Positions 33,305 through 43,375 of a stretch of DNA of 64,000 nucleotides are shown one piece after another. The stretch is from JACKCP01 sp034007295 (GTDB taxonomy: Bacteria; Desulfobacterota; Desulfobacteria; Desulfobacterales; JACKCP01): contig JAVERC010000002.1 of NCBI GenBank assembly GCA_034007295.1, forward strand, positions 62,001 through 126,000. Direction: 5' to 3'. The notes under the pieces are model-generated. The model had not been told where the DNA came from and did not search any database. It was given only the letters and a program-made list of their open reading frames with translations. Position numbers and translations under genes: made by a program. Within the stretch, counting starts at the first letter, position 1. Each line of letters starts with the position of its first letter.

Positions 33305-35050
33305 ATGGCAAACGAAAATTTAGATGTTCAGGACAAATTTGAAGGTGTAGAAACAATGGAACAGCTTCTTGATCTCTATGAAGACAGCTTCAGCAGATTT
33401 CAGGAAGGTGAAGTGGTAACCGGAAGGGTTATCTCTATCGGCAAGGATTCTGTAATCGTTGATATCGGATACAAATCTGAGGGTGCAGTACCTGCTGAAG
33501 AATTCAAGGACGAAAACGGCGAGATCACAGTCAAAAAAGGCGACAAGATTGAAGTAATGATCGAGTTCTGGGATGAGGATGAAGAAGAAGTTGTCCTTTC
33601 CAAGGAAAAAGCCGAGAAGCAGAAAGTCTGGGATGAAATTGCAGAAATCCATGAAAAGGACGGAATTGTTGAAGGTATCATCATTAACAGAGTTAAAGGC
33701 GGTTTCTCTGTTGATATCGGAGTACAGGCATTCCTTCCTGGTTCACAGGCTGATCTTCGTCCGATCAAGAACATGGACGTAATGGTAGGCAAGAAATTCA
33801 AGTTCAAGGTTCTTAAATTCAACAAACGCAGAAGCAATATCGTTCTTTCAAGAAGAGTGATTCTTGAATCCATGAGACAGGAACAGAGATCTGCTACTCT
33901 TGAAGAACTGGAAATCGGAAGAGTAATGACCGGTACAGTCAAGAATATTACTGAATACGGTGTATTTATCGATCTTGGCGGTGTTGATGGTCTTTTACAT
34001 ATTACAGATATTTCCTGGGGAAGAGTCAAGCATCCTTCTGAGCTTTTTGCTCTTGGCGATGAAATTGAAGTTAAAATCCTTTCATACGATCTTGAGAAGG
34101 AAAGAGTTTCTCTTGGTATGAAGCAGCTTACTCCTGATCCATGGGAAACTGCTGCACAGCAGTATCCTGTAGGAAGCAAAGTTAAGGGAAGAGTTGTAAG
34201 TCTTACAGATTACGGTGCCTTTGTTGAGCTTGAAGAAGGTATTGAAGGTCTTATCCATGTTTCAGAAATGTCATGGACTAAAAAAGTTAAGCATCCTTCC
34301 AAAATGGTTTCTGTTGGTGAAGAAGTTGAGGCAGTTGTTCTTGACCTTAAACCTGAAAGCCGCAGAATTTCTCTTGGAATGAAGCAGGTAGAGCCAAATC
34401 CATGGGATCTTATAAGCGACAAGTATCCTGTTGGAACAATCATTGAAGGCAAAATCAAAAATATTACAGATTTTGGTCTTTTTATTGGAATTGAAGATGA
34501 TATTGACGGTCTTGTTCATATTTCCGATATTTCATGGACAAAGAGAATCAAGCATCCAGGTGAAGTATATAAAAAAGGTGATACTGTTCAGGCAGTTGTT
34601 CTTGATATTGACAAGGAAAATGAAAGATTCTCTCTTGGAATCAAGCAGACTCAGCCTGATCCATGGGAAAGTGCACCAGAAACCTATAAAGTAGGTTCAA
34701 AGATCAGCGGTAAAATAACAAATATTACAGATTTTGGTATTTTTGTTGAACTTGAAGAAGGTGTTGAAGGTCTTGTTCACATTTCAGAAGTTGAAAATGA
34801 GAAAAAAGATCTTTCCAAGGAATATCAGATTGGTTCAGACCTTGAAGCAAAGGTTATGAACGTAAATACAGAAGAAAGAAGAATCGGTCTTTCTGTAAAG
34901 CGTCTTGGAATGGATGATGACGAGGCCATACTTAAAGATTACATGAAGAAAATTGAAGATGTTCCTCCAACTTCTGCTTTTGGTGAAATGCTCAAGGAAA
35001 ACATAGAAGAGAAAATCAAGGAAAAAGAAGAAGCTAGAAGTAAACAATAA
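33305..35050 (+). CDS. rpsA: 30S ribosomal protein S1
   Basis: 581 residues from ATG 33305 (MANENLD), behind GGGAGA; the frame is open upstream but those residues do not look like S1. Six S1 RNA-binding domains in a row, recognisable by repeats of GxVxxITDFGxFVEL and GLVHISDISW, each separated by about 85 residues. Codon use differs from its neighbours (more ATC, GAG, AAG and TTC, so less A/T at third positions), as expected for a very highly expressed gene. A strong terminator follows. Confidence 0.97.
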   Translation: MANENLDVQDKFEGVETMEQLLDLYEDSFSRFQEGEVVTGRVISIGKDSVIVDIGYKSEGAVPAEEFKDENGEITVKKGDKIEVMIEFWDEDEEEVVLSKEKAEKQKVWDEIAEIHEKDGIVEGIIINRVKGGFSVDIGVQAFLPGSQADLRPIKNMDVMVGKKFKFKVLKFNKRRSNIVLSRRVILESMRQEQRSATLEELEIGRVMTGTVKNITEYGVFIDLGGVDGLLHITDISWGRVKHPSELFALGDEIEVKILSYDLEKERVSLGMKQLTPDPWETAAQQYPVGSKVKGRVVSLTDYGAFVELEEGIEGLIHVSEMSWTKKVKHPSKMVSVGEEVEAVVLDLKPESRRISLGMKQVEPNPWDLISDKYPVGTIIEGKIKNITDFGLFIGIEDDIDGLVHISDISWTKRIKHPGEVYKKGDTVQAVVLDIDKENERFSLGIKQTQPDPWESAPETYKVGSKISGKITNITDFGIFVELEEGVEGLVHISEVENEKKDLSKEYQIGSDLEAKVMNVNTEERRIGLSVKRLGMDDDEAILKDYMKKIEDVPPTSAFGEMLKENIEEKIKEKEEARSKQ

Positions 35051-35079
35051 AAAGGTTCTTTTTTGATTTGAAAAAATAT

Positions 35080-35113
35080 ACGGATACCTTGTTTTGAGGT
35101 ATCCGTTTTTTTT
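35080..35113 (+). terminator. Rho-independent terminator of rpsA
   Basis: Stem ACGGATACC/GGTATCCGT (35080-35088 with 35098-35106) followed by seven Ts. Confidence 0.9.
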
Positions 35114-35184
35114 AATGATTGGATCGGTAAAGGTTTATTAATAAAAAAACTTTGAGATTCAAATTCAAAGTTTAGTCTTTAAGA

Positions 35185-35238
35185 GTTTTATTGTTTTTAA
35201 GGTTTAAATTTTGAATCTGATTTAAGAACAATCAAAAC
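35185..35238 (+). repeat. Fragment of a hairpin repeat
   Basis: GGTTTAAATTTTGAATCTGATTTAAGAACAATC matches only the second half of the element. No terminus can be placed. Confidence 0.4.
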
Positions 35239-35272
35239 ATTTTTCGATTATCAGGCAAGGAGATATTTAAAC

Positions 35273-36154
35273 ATGTTTTCAAGAAGGCACCCGTATCTTT
35301 TTTTTATTTTAGTTTTTACACTAATACTATGCTCATCATCAGTCATCATTTCCCTTGTTTCAGGCGTATCCAAGATCAGTGAAAAAAAAACAGGGAAATA
35401 CAATATTGGAGTTATTGACATAAACGGAATAATCTTTGAGTCAGAATCTGTAATAGAAAATTTGAAAAATTTCAGGGAAAGAAAAGATATTGAGGCTGTA
35501 GTCTTAAGAATCAATTCTCCAGGAGGCGGCGTTGCACCTTCACAGGAGATTTATGAATCAGTAAAAAGGCTTAAACAGAAAAAAAAGGTTGTAGCATCCC
35601 TTGGAAGTGTTGCAGCATCTGGTGGATATTATATTGCATCTGCAGCCGATAAAATCGTGACAAACCCGGGCACAATTACAGGAAGCATCGGTGTAATAAT
35701 GGAATATACAAATATTGAAGAAGTAATGGATAAAATAGGTGTTTCACCTGTTGTAATAAAAAGCGGAAAATTTAAAGATACAGGTTCACCCACAAGACCA
35801 ATTACAGATGACGAAAAAAAATTTTTACAGGATTTTGTGGATAAAATTCATTCTCAGTTTGTAGAAGATGTTGCATCTGGAAGAAAAATGGATAAAGAAA
35901 AAGTCATGGAATATGCTGACGGCAGAATAATATCTGGATCTGACGCTGTTTTATACGGTCTTGCAGATATGACAGGAAATTTTGAAACAGCTCTTGACTA
36001 TACTGCATTGGAAGCAGGAATTAAAAAGAATGACTATAATCTTGTTTACCCTCCAAAGGAAAAATTTTCCTTTTTAAGAGAAGTATTAAGTGAGTCTGTT
36101 TCAAAATTAAGTGAGGTTGTCTTTAAAAATACAAATTTGATGACCCTGAAATAG
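35273..36154 (+). CDS. sppA: Signal peptide peptidase SppA (short form)
   Basis: 293 residues with one N-terminal membrane helix (LFFILVFTLILCSSSVIISL, about 8-28). Short SppA of about 300 residues forms higher oligomers. The Ser nucleophile is in GSVAASGGYYIAS (about 117) and the general-base Lys in KSGKFKDTGSP (about 168). It degrades leftover signal peptides in the membrane. ACATG start with AAGGAG upstream. Confidence 0.93.
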   Translation: MFSRRHPYLFFILVFTLILCSSSVIISLVSGVSKISEKKTGKYNIGVIDINGIIFESESVIENLKNFRERKDIEAVVLRINSPGGGVAPSQEIYESVKRLKQKKKVVASLGSVAASGGYYIASAADKIVTNPGTITGSIGVIMEYTNIEEVMDKIGVSPVVIKSGKFKDTGSPTRPITDDEKKFLQDFVDKIHSQFVEDVASGRKMDKEKVMEYADGRIISGSDAVLYGLADMTGNFETALDYTALEAGIKKNDYNLVYPPKEKFSFLREVLSESVSKLSEVVFKNTNLMTLK

Positions 36155-36165
36155 AAAAAAGTGGA

Positions 36166-36774
36166 TTATTCAAACTCATCAACAATTCCTATTCCTCTTC
36201 TTAGTATTTCAGGCTGATCACTGATAAGTGAAATAACGCTGGAGGGGCCGTTTGGAACGTCTCCTCCATCAATAATAATATCTACAAGATTTTCATAGTG
36301 GTCTGCCATTTGTGGAAAAAACTCAAATGGTTTTTCATTTTGGTCAGAGGCTGTAGTTGAAATGACAGGGTTTTTAAGCGTTTTAACGATTTCTGTGCAG
36401 ATTTGATTGTCTGGAACTCTTATTCCTGCAGTTTTTCTGTTTGTAAGCATCATTTTTGGAACTTCTTTTGAACCTTCAAGAATAAATGTGTAGGGACCTG
36501 GAAGAAGCCTTTTAAGTATTCTGTATGAAATGTTTGAAACTTTTGCATATTCGCTGATATGGGTCAGATCAGAGCAGATAAAGCTGAAAGGTGTTTTTTT
36601 TGTTCTTTTTTTTATAAGGTTAACTCTTTCAATTGCTTTTTTGTTTTTAATATCGCATCCAATACCGTAATATGTGTCTGTAGGATAAATAATTATACCG
36701 CCGTTTTTGAGGCAGTCACATATTTGGTTTATAAGTCTTTTTTGCGGGTTTTGGGTATTAATTTCAAGAATCAT
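36166..36774 (-). CDS. tsaC: L-threonylcarbamoyladenylate synthase (TsaC/Sua5/YwlC family)
   Basis: 202 residues, YrdC-type domain. IIYPTDTYYGIGC (about 29-41), KKRTKKTPFSFIC, LLPGPYTFIL and RIP-like GIRVPDN are the family motifs. It makes threonylcarbamoyl-AMP for the t6A37 tRNA modification. It lacks the Sua5 C-terminal domain. Convergent with sppA, 11 bases between stops. Confidence 0.93.
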   Translation of the reverse strand: MILEINTQNPQKRLINQICDCLKNGGIIIYPTDTYYGIGCDIKNKKAIERVNLIKKRTKKTPFSFICSDLTHISEYAKVSNISYRILKRLLPGPYTFILEGSKEVPKMMLTNRKTAGIRVPDNQICTEIVKTLKNPVISTTASDQNEKPFEFFPQMADHYENLVDIIIDGGDVPNGPSSVISLISDQPEILRRGIGIVDEFE

Positions 36775-36971
36775 TTTTGTATTGTCCTTAATAAAACCTT
36801 ATTAAAAAATAATTTAAAATTTTAGATTACACATGAGATAATAAATTCATTTTTTTAGATTGCCAAATATTTTCAGTTTTGTTAGTTAATAGTCCAACTT
36901 TAATAAGTAAAGTAAATAATTTTTTCTTTATATTCAAACGTTTATAATAAACGAACCTTTGGAGGCCAATT

Positions 36972-38435
36972 ATGACAAATATCCCGCCGGAAGCAGCTTA
37001 TTCATTTGATGATGTTTTGCTTGTCCCGAACTACTCTGATGTACTGCCATCGGACTGTGATACAAGAACACAGCTAACACGGGAAATCAAGCTCAATGTT
37101 CCAATAATAAGTGCTGCCATGGATACAGTAACAGAGTCGGATACAGCCATCAGCATGGCAAGAGCCGGTGGAATCGGCATAATTCATAGAAATATAACTT
37201 ATGAGCAGCAGGCAGTTGAGGTTGACAAGGTAAAAAAATCAGAAAGCGGAATGATTGTTGATCCTGTTACAATTTCACCTGACAAACCTGTTTCAGATGT
37301 TTTAAAACTTATGTCCATATACAGAATTTCTGGTGTTCCTGTTGTCGATGGGAAAAAGCTTGTTGGAATTGTTACAAACAGGGATTTGAGATTTGAAAAG
37401 AATTTTTCAAAACCTGTAAGCGAAGTTATGACAAAGGATAAGCTTGTTACTGTAAGAGAAGGAATTACCTTGGAAGAATCAAAGGCAAGGCTGCATGAGC
37501 ACAGAATTGAAAAATTGCTTGTTGTAGACTCAAATGGTATTCTTACAGGAATGATAACAATTAAGGATATTGAGAAAATTAAAAAATATCCCCATGCCTG
37601 CAAAGATGATATGGGACGGTTAAGAGTTGGAGCAGCTGTTGGTGTTGGCGGCGACATGATGGAAAGAGTAGAGGCTTTAGTTCATGCTGGTGCTGATGTT
37701 TTATGTATTGATACTTCCCATGGACATTCAAAAAATGTTCTTGATTCAGTAAGAAAAATAAAAGAAGCTTTTCCTTCTCAGCAGGTTATTGCAGGCAATG
37801 TTGCAACTGCAAAAGGTGCGGAAGCTCTTGTAGAAGCAGGCGTTGATGCCATAAAAATTGGTATAGGTCCTGGTTCAATCTGTACAACAAGAATTGTTGC
37901 AGGGGTAGGTGTTCCTCAGCTTACAGCCATAATGAATTGTAAGTCAGTATCAAATAAAACAGGAGTTCCGCTTATTGCTGACGGAGGTATTAAATATTCA
38001 GGTGATATCATAAAGGCAATAGGAGCAGGAGCCCACTGTGTTATGCTTGGAGGCCTTTTAGCTGGTACAGAAGAAAGCCCTGGAGATACAATTTTATATC
38101 AAGGTAGAACATACAAGGCATACAGGGGTATGGGTTCAATTGAAGCCATGAAATCTGGAAGTAAAGATAGATATTATCTTGGAGACAAGCAATCCGATGA
38201 AGGCCTTGTTCCAGAAGGTATTGTAGGAAGAGTTCCATACAAAGGTACTATTGCAGAAAATATTTTGCAGCTTGTAGGTGGTGTAAAAGCAGGAATGGGT
38301 TATATTGGAGCAAGAACAATTGAAGAGGTAAGAGAAAAGGCAAGATTTGTAAGAATAAGTCCTGCCGGATTAAGAGAAAGTCATGTTCACGATGTTATAA
38401 TCACCCAGGAAGCACCAAATTACAGGGTAGAATAA
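36972..38435 (+). CDS. guaB: IMP dehydrogenase
   Basis: 487 residues. It oxidises IMP to XMP, the committed step of GMP synthesis. The TIM barrel is interrupted by two CBS domains (about 95-205). The catalytic loop GPGSICTTR with Cys lies at about 303, followed by the GGLLAGTEESPGD and YRGMGS motifs. Upstream has TATAAT at 36943-36948 and GGAGG before the ATG. No guaA next to it. Confidence 0.98.
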   Translation: MTNIPPEAAYSFDDVLLVPNYSDVLPSDCDTRTQLTREIKLNVPIISAAMDTVTESDTAISMARAGGIGIIHRNITYEQQAVEVDKVKKSESGMIVDPVTISPDKPVSDVLKLMSIYRISGVPVVDGKKLVGIVTNRDLRFEKNFSKPVSEVMTKDKLVTVREGITLEESKARLHEHRIEKLLVVDSNGILTGMITIKDIEKIKKYPHACKDDMGRLRVGAAVGVGGDMMERVEALVHAGADVLCIDTSHGHSKNVLDSVRKIKEAFPSQQVIAGNVATAKGAEALVEAGVDAIKIGIGPGSICTTRIVAGVGVPQLTAIMNCKSVSNKTGVPLIADGGIKYSGDIIKAIGAGAHCVMLGGLLAGTEESPGDTILYQGRTYKAYRGMGSIEAMKSGSKDRYYLGDKQSDEGLVPEGIVGRVPYKGTIAENILQLVGGVKAGMGYIGARTIEEVREKARFVRISPAGLRESHVHDVIITQEAPNYRVE

Positions 38436-38486
38436 GAATTGATATAAATTTATCTTGTCTGAAGTCTAGATGGGATTAAAAGATTA

Positions 38487-38531
38487 TAAAATCCGGATAA
38501 AGGTTAAAAATATTTGTCCGGATTTTTATTT
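38487..38531 (+). terminator. Rho-independent terminator of guaB
   Basis: Stem AAATCCGGA/TCCGGATTT (38488-38496 with 38517-38525) with a T-rich tail. Confidence 0.85.
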
Positions 38532-38582
38532 TGTATATACTGAATTTTTTGTTCAGCCTAAATTTAGGCTGTATATTTTTTT

Positions 38583-38612
38583 TGTGTCTTATGCATGTGG
38601 CTGCATCACACA
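38583..38612. promoter_or_regulatory. Inverted repeat upstream of dnaE
   Basis: TGTGT-ctt-ATGCA with TGCAT-c-ACACA, a two-part inverted repeat about 85 bases before the dnaE start, in sequence less AT-rich than its surroundings. It could be an operator or a leader hairpin; no regulator is identified. Confidence 0.35.
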
Positions 38613-38696
38613 TAATAAAAATCTTATTAAATTGCCGCTAAATGTGGCAGACTTCAAAATTATTCAAATTAGGTTTAAAAATCCAAAGGGGTAAAA

Positions 38697-41600
38697 ATGT
38701 CTGATTTAAAGTTTACGCACCTTCATCTTCATTCTCAGTATAGTCTTTTAGACGGTGCCATAAGATTCAAGCAGCTTTTTAAAAAACTAAAAGACAACAA
38801 TATGGATTCTGTTGCTATAACTGATCATGGAGTAATGTTTGGAGTTGTTGAATTTTATGATCTTGCAAAAAAAGAGGGTATCCATCCTGTACTTGGCTGT
38901 GAATGCTATGTTGCAAAAAAATCTTTAAAAGACAAAACACCCCAGGATAAAGATTCTTCCCATCTTGTTCTTTTAGCTGAAAATAACGAAGGTTATCAGA
39001 ATTTATGTAAACTAGCATCAATAGCAAAGCTTGAAGGATTTTACTATAAGCCAAGAATTGATGATGAGGTTTTGGAAAAATATTCAAAAGGCCTAATAGC
39101 ACTGTCAGCATGTATCAAGGGTGAAATCCCTCAGCTGATTTTGAAAAATGATATTGAGGGAGCAAAAAAAAAAGCTCTTTATTATAATCAGCTTTTTGGC
39201 AGCAATAATTTTTTTCTTGAGATTCAGAAAAATGGTTTAAGGGAGCAGGAAATTGTAAATAAAGAAATTGCAAAAATTTCAAAAGAATTATCAATTCCAA
39301 TGGTTGCAACAAATGACTGTCATTATCTAAATAAAGAAGATGCAAGAGCCCATGAAATTCTTCTTTGCATTCAGACAGGAAAAACCATTGATGACCCAAC
39401 AAGGTTTAAATTTGAAACAAATTCCCTTTATGTAAAAACCCCGGAAGAAATGCAGCGTGATCTTGGTGAATACGAAGGTGCAATTGAAAACACTTATGAA
39501 ATTGCACACAGATGCAAGGTTGAGTTTGATTTCAATACCTATCACTTCCCTGCAATTGAACTGGAAAAAGGTGAGTCTGAAGCTGAAATGTTTGAGCGTG
39601 AGGCTTTGGAAGGATTTGAAAAAAGAATTAAAGAGGTAAAAAAAAGAAATCCTGACGCAAATGAAGAAGAGTATCGAAAAAGACTTCAATACGAAATTGA
39701 TACAATAAAGAAAATGGGGTTTGCTGCCTATTTTATAATTGTTGCAGACTTTATAAGATACAGTAAAAACAATAATATACCAGTTGGACCAGGAAGGGGT
39801 TCTGCTGCCGGAAGTATGGTTGCATATTCAATGCGGATAACAGACCTTGATCCAATTGAACATAATCTTATTTTTGAAAGATTTTTAAATCCTGCAAGAA
39901 TAAGCATGCCAGATATTGACGTTGATTTTTGTATTAACGGCCGTGAAAAAGTTTTTAAATACGTTGTCCAAAAGTATGGAAAAGACAAAGTTTCCCAGAT
40001 CATTACGTATGGAACAATGAAATCAAGAGGTGTAATAAGAGATGTTGGAAGAGCTCTTGGGATTCCTCTAAAAGAAGTAGACTATATAGCAAAGCTTATT
40101 CCTGACAAAATTGGAATAAGTCTTGATGAGTCAATTGAGCAGGAACCTGAAATTATGAATACTGTTCAGGGAAGAGATGACCTTATGGAACTTATTCAAG
40201 TTTCAAAAGTCCTTGAAGGCCTTACAAGACATGCATCAACACATGCAGCAGGGGTTGTTATCGGAGACAAGCCTTTGTCAGACTATCTTCCTTTATATTC
40301 AGGCAAACATGATGAAACAATGACCCAGTTTGACATGAAATATGTTGAAAAAATAGGTCTTGTAAAATTTGACTTTTTAGGTCTTAGAAACCTTACAGTT
40401 ATTGCAGATGCACTTAGATTAATAGAAAAACAAGGACTTGTTCCCCCTGATCTTGAAAATCTTGATCTTGGAGATGAAGCCACCTTTAATCTTCTTCAAA
40501 AGGGAGATACAACAGGGGTTTTCCAGCTCGAAAGCTCAGGTATGAAAGACCTTTTAAAACGCTTAAGACCAGGCTGCTTCAATGATATAACAGCTCTTGT
40601 TGCCCTATACAGACCAGGTCCCCTTGAAAGCGGAATGGTAAATGATTTTGTGAAAAGGAAGCACGGTGAAGAACCAATTGTATATACTATTCCAGAGCTT
40701 GAGCCAATATTAAAGGAAACTTATGGAGTAATTTTATACCAGGAACAGGTAATGAAAATTGCAAGTGTTCTTGCAAATTATTCAATGGCAGATGCTGACG
40801 GCTTGAGAAAAGCAATGGGTAAGAAAATAAAGTCCATGATGGACGAGCACAGAGCAAAATTTTTAGATGGAGCAAAGGATAACAATATAGATCAGGATAA
40901 AGCAGAATATATTTTTGATCTTATGGAAAAGTTTGCAGGCTATGGATTTAATAAATCACATAGTGCTGCCTATGCTCTTATTTCATACCAGACTGCATAT
41001 TTAAAAACTCATTTTCCTGTTGCATTCATGGCTGCACTTTTAAACAGTGAAATAAATTCAATAGATGGAGTTGTGAAATTTATTGATGAATGTAAACTCC
41101 AGAAAATTGAAATTTTAAAGCCAAACATTAATAAATCTGACACATATTTTAAAGTTGAGGACAATAAAATCAGGTTTGGACTTGCAGCAACAAAAAATGT
41201 TGGGGAAGCGGTAATTGACCAGATTGTGGAAGAAAGAAATACTAACGGAGAATTTACAGATATTTTTGATTTTTGTGAAAGATGCGATTTAAGAAAGGTT
41301 AACAAAAGGGTTTTGGAAGCTCTAATAAAATGCGGAGCATTTGACTGTACAGGAATGAAACGAGCCCAGCTTGTTTCTGTTATTGAAGAAGCTTCTGAAT
41401 ATGCACAGAGAGCAAAAAAAGACAAGGCAAATCCTCAAATGGGTTTTTTTGATTCGGATGAAACTTTTTCAGCAATGTTTGAAAAACCATCCATTCCAGA
41501 TATTGAAGAATGGGATACAAAAGATCTTCTTATGCAGGAAAAGGAAGCCCTTGGATTTTATATTTCAGGCCATCCCTTAAACTCATACAGGGATGTGATT

Positions 41601-42218
41601 AAAACATATTCCAATGCAAATTCATCAACTCTTGATGAATTAAATGACGGTGATATTGCAATAGTTGGTGGAATTGTAAACAAGACCAAGGTAATTTATA
41701 CAAAAAAAAATGATAAAATGGCTTTTCTTACAATTGAAGACTTTAAGGATTTTCTTGAAGTTGTTGTTTTTTCAGATCTTTATGCAAAAGTTTCAGACTA
41801 TTTTTTTGAAGACAGCGTGCTTATGATAGCAGGACAAGTGCAGAAAAATGAAAAGGGATTGAGCCTTATTGCAAAGGAAATTTATCCTGCTGATATTGCA
41901 GAAGAAATGTTAAGCGGTTGTATTTATATTACACTTGAGTCAGTTTTTCATACACCTGAAGATATATTAAAACTCCAGGACATTTTAAGAAAATATCCTG
42001 GAACAAAAAAGGTTTTTATTGAAGTTTTTACACAGTCTGGAGCACAGGTTTTAATGGAGCTTCCAGATATTTTAAATGTCAACATAACAAAGTTTCTTAT
42101 TGAAGAATTAAAGGAATTTGCAGGTGAGGAAAGAATTCTTGTAAAGCCCATTGAATTGAATGTATTTGCCGAAAAAGAAAAGAAAACAAGATTTAAGCCA
42201 AGAGAAAATGCATTGTAA
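38697..42218 (+). CDS. dnaE: DNA polymerase III subunit alpha
   Basis: 1173 residues, the replicative polymerase of DnaE1 type. N-terminal PHP domain (THLHLHSQYSLLDG, about 6-19), then the C-family polymerase palm with GPGRGSAAGS and the PDIDVDF catalytic aspartates (about 402-408). A helix-hairpin-helix region with KSHSAAYALISYQTAYLK and a C-terminal OB domain follow. AAAGGGG lies before the ATG. The stop TAA shares its last A with the bioF ATG (TAATG), so biotin genes are translated behind the polymerase. Confidence 0.98.
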   Translation: MSDLKFTHLHLHSQYSLLDGAIRFKQLFKKLKDNNMDSVAITDHGVMFGVVEFYDLAKKEGIHPVLGCECYVAKKSLKDKTPQDKDSSHLVLLAENNEGYQNLCKLASIAKLEGFYYKPRIDDEVLEKYSKGLIALSACIKGEIPQLILKNDIEGAKKKALYYNQLFGSNNFFLEIQKNGLREQEIVNKEIAKISKELSIPMVATNDCHYLNKEDARAHEILLCIQTGKTIDDPTRFKFETNSLYVKTPEEMQRDLGEYEGAIENTYEIAHRCKVEFDFNTYHFPAIELEKGESEAEMFEREALEGFEKRIKEVKKRNPDANEEEYRKRLQYEIDTIKKMGFAAYFIIVADFIRYSKNNNIPVGPGRGSAAGSMVAYSMRITDLDPIEHNLIFERFLNPARISMPDIDVDFCINGREKVFKYVVQKYGKDKVSQIITYGTMKSRGVIRDVGRALGIPLKEVDYIAKLIPDKIGISLDESIEQEPEIMNTVQGRDDLMELIQVSKVLEGLTRHASTHAAGVVIGDKPLSDYLPLYSGKHDETMTQFDMKYVEKIGLVKFDFLGLRNLTVIADALRLIEKQGLVPPDLENLDLGDEATFNLLQKGDTTGVFQLESSGMKDLLKRLRPGCFNDITALVALYRPGPLESGMVNDFVKRKHGEEPIVYTIPELEPILKETYGVILYQEQVMKIASVLANYSMADADGLRKAMGKKIKSMMDEHRAKFLDGAKDNNIDQDKAEYIFDLMEKFAGYGFNKSHSAAYALISYQTAYLKTHFPVAFMAALLNSEINSIDGVVKFIDECKLQKIEILKPNINKSDTYFKVEDNKIRFGLAATKNVGEAVIDQIVEERNTNGEFTDIFDFCERCDLRKVNKRVLEALIKCGAFDCTGMKRAQLVSVIEEASEYAQRAKKDKANPQMGFFDSDETFSAMFEKPSIPDIEEWDTKDLLMQEKEALGFYISGHPLNSYRDVIKTYSNANSSTLDELNDGDIAIVGGIVNKTKVIYTKKNDKMAFLTIEDFKDFLEVVVFSDLYAKVSDYFFEDSVLMIAGQVQKNEKGLSLIAKEIYPADIAEEMLSGCIYITLESVFHTPEDILKLQDILRKYPGTKKVFIEVFTQSGAQVLMELPDILNVNITKFLIEELKEFAGEERILVKPIELNVFAEKEKKTRFKPRENAL

Positions 42219-43375
42219 TGGAAAAATTTGATTTTTATATAAGAAAAGTTAAATCAAGGATAAATAAAAACCAGAAAAGAGCACTTGATTCATATCTGCC
42301 TTTAAATAATGGAAGAATAGAAAAAAACGGCAATATTTATTTGAATTTAAGTTCAAATGATTACCTTGGACTCTCATTAAATCCAATTCTTATTGAAAGA
42401 GGTTGTGAATACGCAAGAAAATATGGATGCGGAACAGGTGCATCAAGACTTGTTACAGGAAGTCCGGAAATTTTTTTTGGAGTTGAAGAAAAAATTTCAA
42501 ATTTAAAAAAAATGGATAAAGCCATTATTTTAAACTCCGGGTATCAGGCAAATATTGGAGTTGTATCTTCACTTGCATCAAGAAAAAGCATAATTTTTTC
42601 AGATTATCTAAATCATAACAGTCTTGTAAGAGGTGCAATTTTAAGCGGAGCTGAAATTAAAAGATTTAAGCACAATAACTTAAATCATTTGGAAGAGCTT
42701 CTTAAAGAAACAAAAGACAAAAACTATTCTTCAAAAATTATTGTAACAGAATCGGTTTTCAGCATGGATGGAGATATTCCAGATCTTGAAAAAATAGCGG
42801 ATCTAAGTGAAGAATACGGATGTATTTTTGTTGCAGACGAAGCCCATGCAACTGGAGTTTTTGGTGAAAATCACATGGGTCTTGCAAAAAGAGCAGATAT
42901 TGTAATAGGTACCTTTGGAAAAGGCGGAGGGTCTTTTGGAGCATATGTATCATGTTCTGAAACAATGTATGACTATTTTGTTAATTTTTGTGAATCTCTT
43001 ATTTTTTCAACTTCTCTTACTCCATTTAATATTGGAGCAATTTCAGCTTTTCTTGATCTTGTTCATGATTTAGATGATAAAAGATCCAGGCTTTTAAACA
43101 ATGCTGCTCTTTTAAGAGACGGCCTTAAAAATCTCGGGTTTGAAGTTATTGATGGAATTACCCAGATTATTCCGGTTTTAACAGGAAGTGAAAAAAAGGC
43201 AATTGAGCTTTCCATGTTTTTAAAGGAAAGAAAAATTCTTTCAATTCCCATAAGACCCCCGACTGTGCCTGAAAATATGTCAAGAATAAGGCTTAGTTTA
43301 TCTGCCTCTCACAGTAAAAACGATATAGACTATACTCTAAGTGTGTTTGATGAATATAAAAAAAGATCAGCCTGA
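42218..43375 (+). CDS. bioF: 8-amino-7-oxononanoate synthase
   Basis: 385 residues. A PLP alpha-oxoamine synthase joining pimeloyl-ACP/CoA with alanine. LNLSSNDYLGLS, GTGASRLVTGS, DEAHATGVFG and the PLP Lys in GTFGKGGGSFGAY (about 233-245) are diagnostic. Overlaps dnaE by one base and the following hydrolase gene by 26 bases. First biotin gene of the run. Confidence 0.94.
   Translation: MEKFDFYIRKVKSRINKNQKRALDSYLPLNNGRIEKNGNIYLNLSSNDYLGLSLNPILIERGCEYARKYGCGTGASRLVTGSPEIFFGVEEKISNLKKMDKAIILNSGYQANIGVVSSLASRKSIIFSDYLNHNSLVRGAILSGAEIKRFKHNNLNHLEELLKETKDKNYSSKIIVTESVFSMDGDIPDLEKIADLSEEYGCIFVADEAHATGVFGENHMGLAKRADIVIGTFGKGGGSFGAYVSCSETMYDYFVNFCESLIFSTSLTPFNIGAISAFLDLVHDLDDKRSRLLNNAALLRDGLKNLGFEVIDGITQIIPVLTGSEKKAIELSMFLKERKILSIPIRPPTVPENMSRIRLSLSASHSKNDIDYTLSVFDEYKKRSA

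Noticed and set aside
33400..34179. A 259-codon open frame antisense to rpsA
   Set aside because: The opposite strand codes clear S1 domains with biased codons; the antisense frame has no ribosome site, family motif or sensible composition.
37199..37657. A 152-codon frame antisense to guaB
   Set aside because: It lies over the CBS domains of guaB and is Ser/Thr-rich without any motif.
38470..38694. A 74-codon frame between guaB and dnaE
   Set aside because: It runs through the guaB terminator hairpin and the upstream inverted repeat, and has no ribosome site.
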